Below, piece by piece: positions 62,621 through 64,000 of a stretch of 64,000 nucleotides of DNA. A model generated the notes under the pieces. It did not search any database and was not told the DNA's origin. It worked only from the letters and a program-made list of their open reading frames with translations. The stretch spans positions 332,141 to 396,140 of the forward strand of contig AOLX01000005.1 in assembly GCA_000336895.1 (NCBI GenBank), read 5' to 3'. The position numbers and the translations under genes were made by a program. Numbering within the stretch: the first letter of the stretch is position 1; each line of letters opens with the position of its first letter. This DNA is from Haloarcula argentinensis DSM 12282. Lineage in GTDB: Archaea; Halobacteriota; Halobacteria; Halobacteriales; Haloarculaceae.

Positions 62621-63191
62621 CGCAGCCACCTCCACAGCAGCCGGTCGACTCGGCTCCACGCGGCGATGCACTGACCGACTGGCCGCCGTCTGCGGCGACC
62701 GACTGCTCGCCCCGCATTCGTTCTGCCGCGTCGAGAACGGCTTCGACCGGCTTCTGGTAGCCGGTGCAGCGACAGACGTTGTCGTCCAGCGCTTCTCGGA
62801 CCTCCCGCTCGGTTGGGTCGGGATTCGAATCCAGCAGCGCCACCGCCTGGATCACCATCCCCGGGATACAGAATCCGCACTGGACGGCGAAGTTGTCCAC
62901 GAACGCCTGCTGGACCGGGTGCAGGTCTGCCTGTGTCCCGAGCGCCGCAACGGTCTGTATCTCACTCCCGTCGGCGTCTGCCGCCTCCATCCCGCAGGCC
63001 ATCCGTACTTCGCCGTCGACGAACACCTTCGATGCGCCACAGGTTCCGCCGTCGCAGCCACATTTCACGCCGATGTAGCCGTGCTGTCTCAATACCGTCG
63101 CTAGGTCGTCCGCCGACCCGGCTTCGACTGTCGTCCGCTCGCCGTTGATCGTGAGTTCGATATCCACAACGTTCCCTCCAGTTTTCGGCAT
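62613..63191 (-). CDS. Molybdenum hydroxylase 2Fe-2S subunit, copy 2
   Basis: 192 residues from ATG 63191 (MPKTGGNVVDIELTING; a GTG eight codons later is possible). First cluster: GVKCGCDGGTCGASKVFVDGEVRMAC, where one ligand position reads TCGAS rather than ACGFC. The last Cys may be displaced, yet Cys in KCGCDGGTC and RMAC are kept. Second cluster: VQCGFCIPGM ... DNVCRCTGYQKPVEAV. The tail after AERM ends SPRGAESTGCCGGGCDE, again Cys-rich. Upstream of this gene is the start of the operon. Confidence 0.9.
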   Translation of the reverse strand: MPKTGGNVVDIELTINGERTTVEAGSADDLATVLRQHGYIGVKCGCDGGTCGASKVFVDGEVRMACGMEAADADGSEIQTVAALGTQADLHPVQQAFVDNFAVQCGFCIPGMVIQAVALLDSNPDPTEREVREALDDNVCRCTGYQKPVEAVLDAAERMRGEQSVAADGGQSVSASPRGAESTGCCGGGCDE

Positions 63192-63400
63192 GCGATACGC
63201 ACACACGCCTCTTAGTGAACAACTGTACAGCACTCTCTGATATATGTATGCTTCACAGGTGTCTGATCGCAATGTTGCCAGCGAAAGTCACGGGCACGTC
63301 CCACTACACGACAACCGGCTGACACAGCCACGACAGACGTACCAGTCGATGTGTGGCGTGTGCCAAATCTGTGACAGATCCTCCTTGCGAACGAGCCTGG

Positions 63401-64000
63401 TTACTCGGCGGCTTTCTCCTGCACTGCGTTCAGCAGTACCTCAGTCCCGGTGACGATGTCGTCCCATTCAGTGAACTCGCTCTCGCGATGGCTGATCCCG
63501 TCGACGCTCGGGACGAAAATCATGCTCGTCGGGGCTATCTTGTTGAGGTAGTTGGCGTCGTGGCCCGCGCCGCTGACCAGCCGCGTGTACTCACAGCCGA
63601 CCGTCTCGGCGGCCTCGACAACCGTGTCGATACAGTCCTGATCGAACGGGTCCGCGTCGACTCGCATTATTTCCTCGATCTCGTATTCAAGGCCTTCGCG
63701 CTCGGCCGCGTGGGCAATTTCCCGGCGGATCTGCTCGACGGCCGCGTCGACCACGGCGTCGTCGTACGAGCGGAAATCGAGCGTGAACTCCACCGTCTCG
63801 GGGATGACGTTGATGGCGTTTGGCCACACGTCGACGCTGCCGACCGTGCCGACGAGGTCCGCTCCTTCGGTCGCCGTGATCCGACGGACCGCACGGGTCA
63901 CGTCTGCCGTCGCCACGATCGCGTCGTGGCGCATATCCATCGGCGTCGGCCCGGCGTGGTTCGCCTGACCCTCGAAGGTGACGTTCAGCCAGGAAAAGCC
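63401..64000 (-). CDS. Allantoate / N-carbamoyl amino acid amidohydrolase (M20 family), partial
   Basis: The gene runs off the window edge, and only the C-terminal 199 codons are present. Reading continues into WLNVTFEGQANHAGPTPMDMRHDA, the dimerisation-domain motif (HAGxTPMxxRxDA) of the AllC / HyuC amidohydrolases. Further marks are LDFRSYDDAVVDAAVEQI, LVSGAGHDANYLNKIAPTSMIFVPSVDGISHRESEFTEW (metal and substrate residues). These enzymes hydrolyse allantoate, ureidoglycolate, beta-ureidopropionate or carbamoyl amino acids. Placed after two xanthine-dehydrogenase-like enzymes, allantoate from purine breakdown is a sensible substrate. Confidence 0.87.
   Translation of the reverse strand, partial: GFSWLNVTFEGQANHAGPTPMDMRHDAIVATADVTRAVRRITATEGADLVGTVGSVDVWPNAINVIPETVEFTLDFRSYDDAVVDAAVEQIRREIAHAAEREGLEYEIEEIMRVDADPFDQDCIDTVVEAAETVGCEYTRLVSGAGHDANYLNKIAPTSMIFVPSVDGISHRESEFTEWDDIVTGTEVLLNAVQEKAAE

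Noticed and set aside
47078..63061. Numerous long Arg-rich alternative frames within the GC-rich catabolic block
   Set aside because: High GC content leaves antisense and shifted frames open; their Arg/Pro/Ser-rich products are typical shadows of the real acidic genes.
1..64000. tRNA, rRNA and CRISPR arrays
   Set aside because: No T-loop-like or rRNA-like segments and no regularly spaced repeats were noticed while reading; a dedicated scan (tRNAscan-SE, CRISPR finder) would be needed to exclude them completely.

Overview
The window is haloarchaeal DNA. Predicted proteins are strongly acidic, Tat-type (RR) lipoproteins are common, and several families are typical of or restricted to haloarchaea: HTH_10 (Bat-type) regulators, a HalOD1 domain, DUF7344-like regulators, an RdfA homologue and an archaeal SMC-related ATPase. 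Genes commonly overlap as ATGA or GTGA. A Gfo6-type xylose dehydrogenase and an orphan selD locus point towards Haloarcula or a close relative; this is inference from memory, not a search. I see no rRNA, tRNA or CRISPR array.

Layout. 0.25-9.1 kb is a mixed accessory stretch: an HTH_10 regulator diverging from a lone nuoB, an iron-type solute-binding lipoprotein with an iron-box-like operator, a decayed IS5-type transposase, a xylose-dehydrogenase-like oxidoreductase, a lone phnM and two small regulators, separated by long AT-rich gaps. 9.5-34.7 kb is a cell-surface glycan locus: a CARDB-repeat surface protein, seven glycosyltransferase-type proteins including a GT-C-like membrane protein, a DUF1616 protein, asparagine synthase, a sulfatase-like enzyme, two convergent beta-helix paralogues, a three-CBM6 lipoprotein, a flippase, a sugar oxidoreductase and small membrane peptides. 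35-38.2 kb is mostly non-coding, with tiny ORFs, a second DUF7344-like regulator and a HalOD1 protein. 38.2-41.4 kb encodes one very large REC-GAF-HTH_10 regulator. 41.9-45.4 kb is an RdfA / SMC-like ATPase / zinc-ribbon module linked to cell shape.

The most striking part is 45.7-64.0 kb, which is GC-rich and densely coding. It reads as a purine-catabolism and selenium-molybdenum-hydroxylase locus: a guanine- or 8-oxoguanine-deaminase-like amidohydrolase, a PhnCDE-type ABC importer, RidA, a MobA-like nucleotidyltransferase, YqeC, TusA, SelD, an XdhC-YqeB fusion, three DsrE/F/H-like proteins, two complete molybdenum hydroxylase pairs (large subunit plus 2Fe-2S subunit) and, at the window edge, an allantoate/carbamoyl amidohydrolase. 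The logical model is as follows. The importer brings in a purine or related base. Deaminase and hydroxylases oxidise it. The TusA/DsrE proteins, SelD, YqeC and XdhC-YqeB supply and mature a labile selenium ligand on the molybdenum cofactor. The M20 hydrolase acts after ring opening. No SelA, SelB, Sec tRNA or SelU is visible here, so SelD looks like the orphan type that serves molybdenum hydroxylases. The general trait was known from comparative genomics. The fusion, the Cys-rich tails on both 2Fe-2S subunits, the split TusA/DsrE set and the NadE and S17e relatives next to it deserve a second look.
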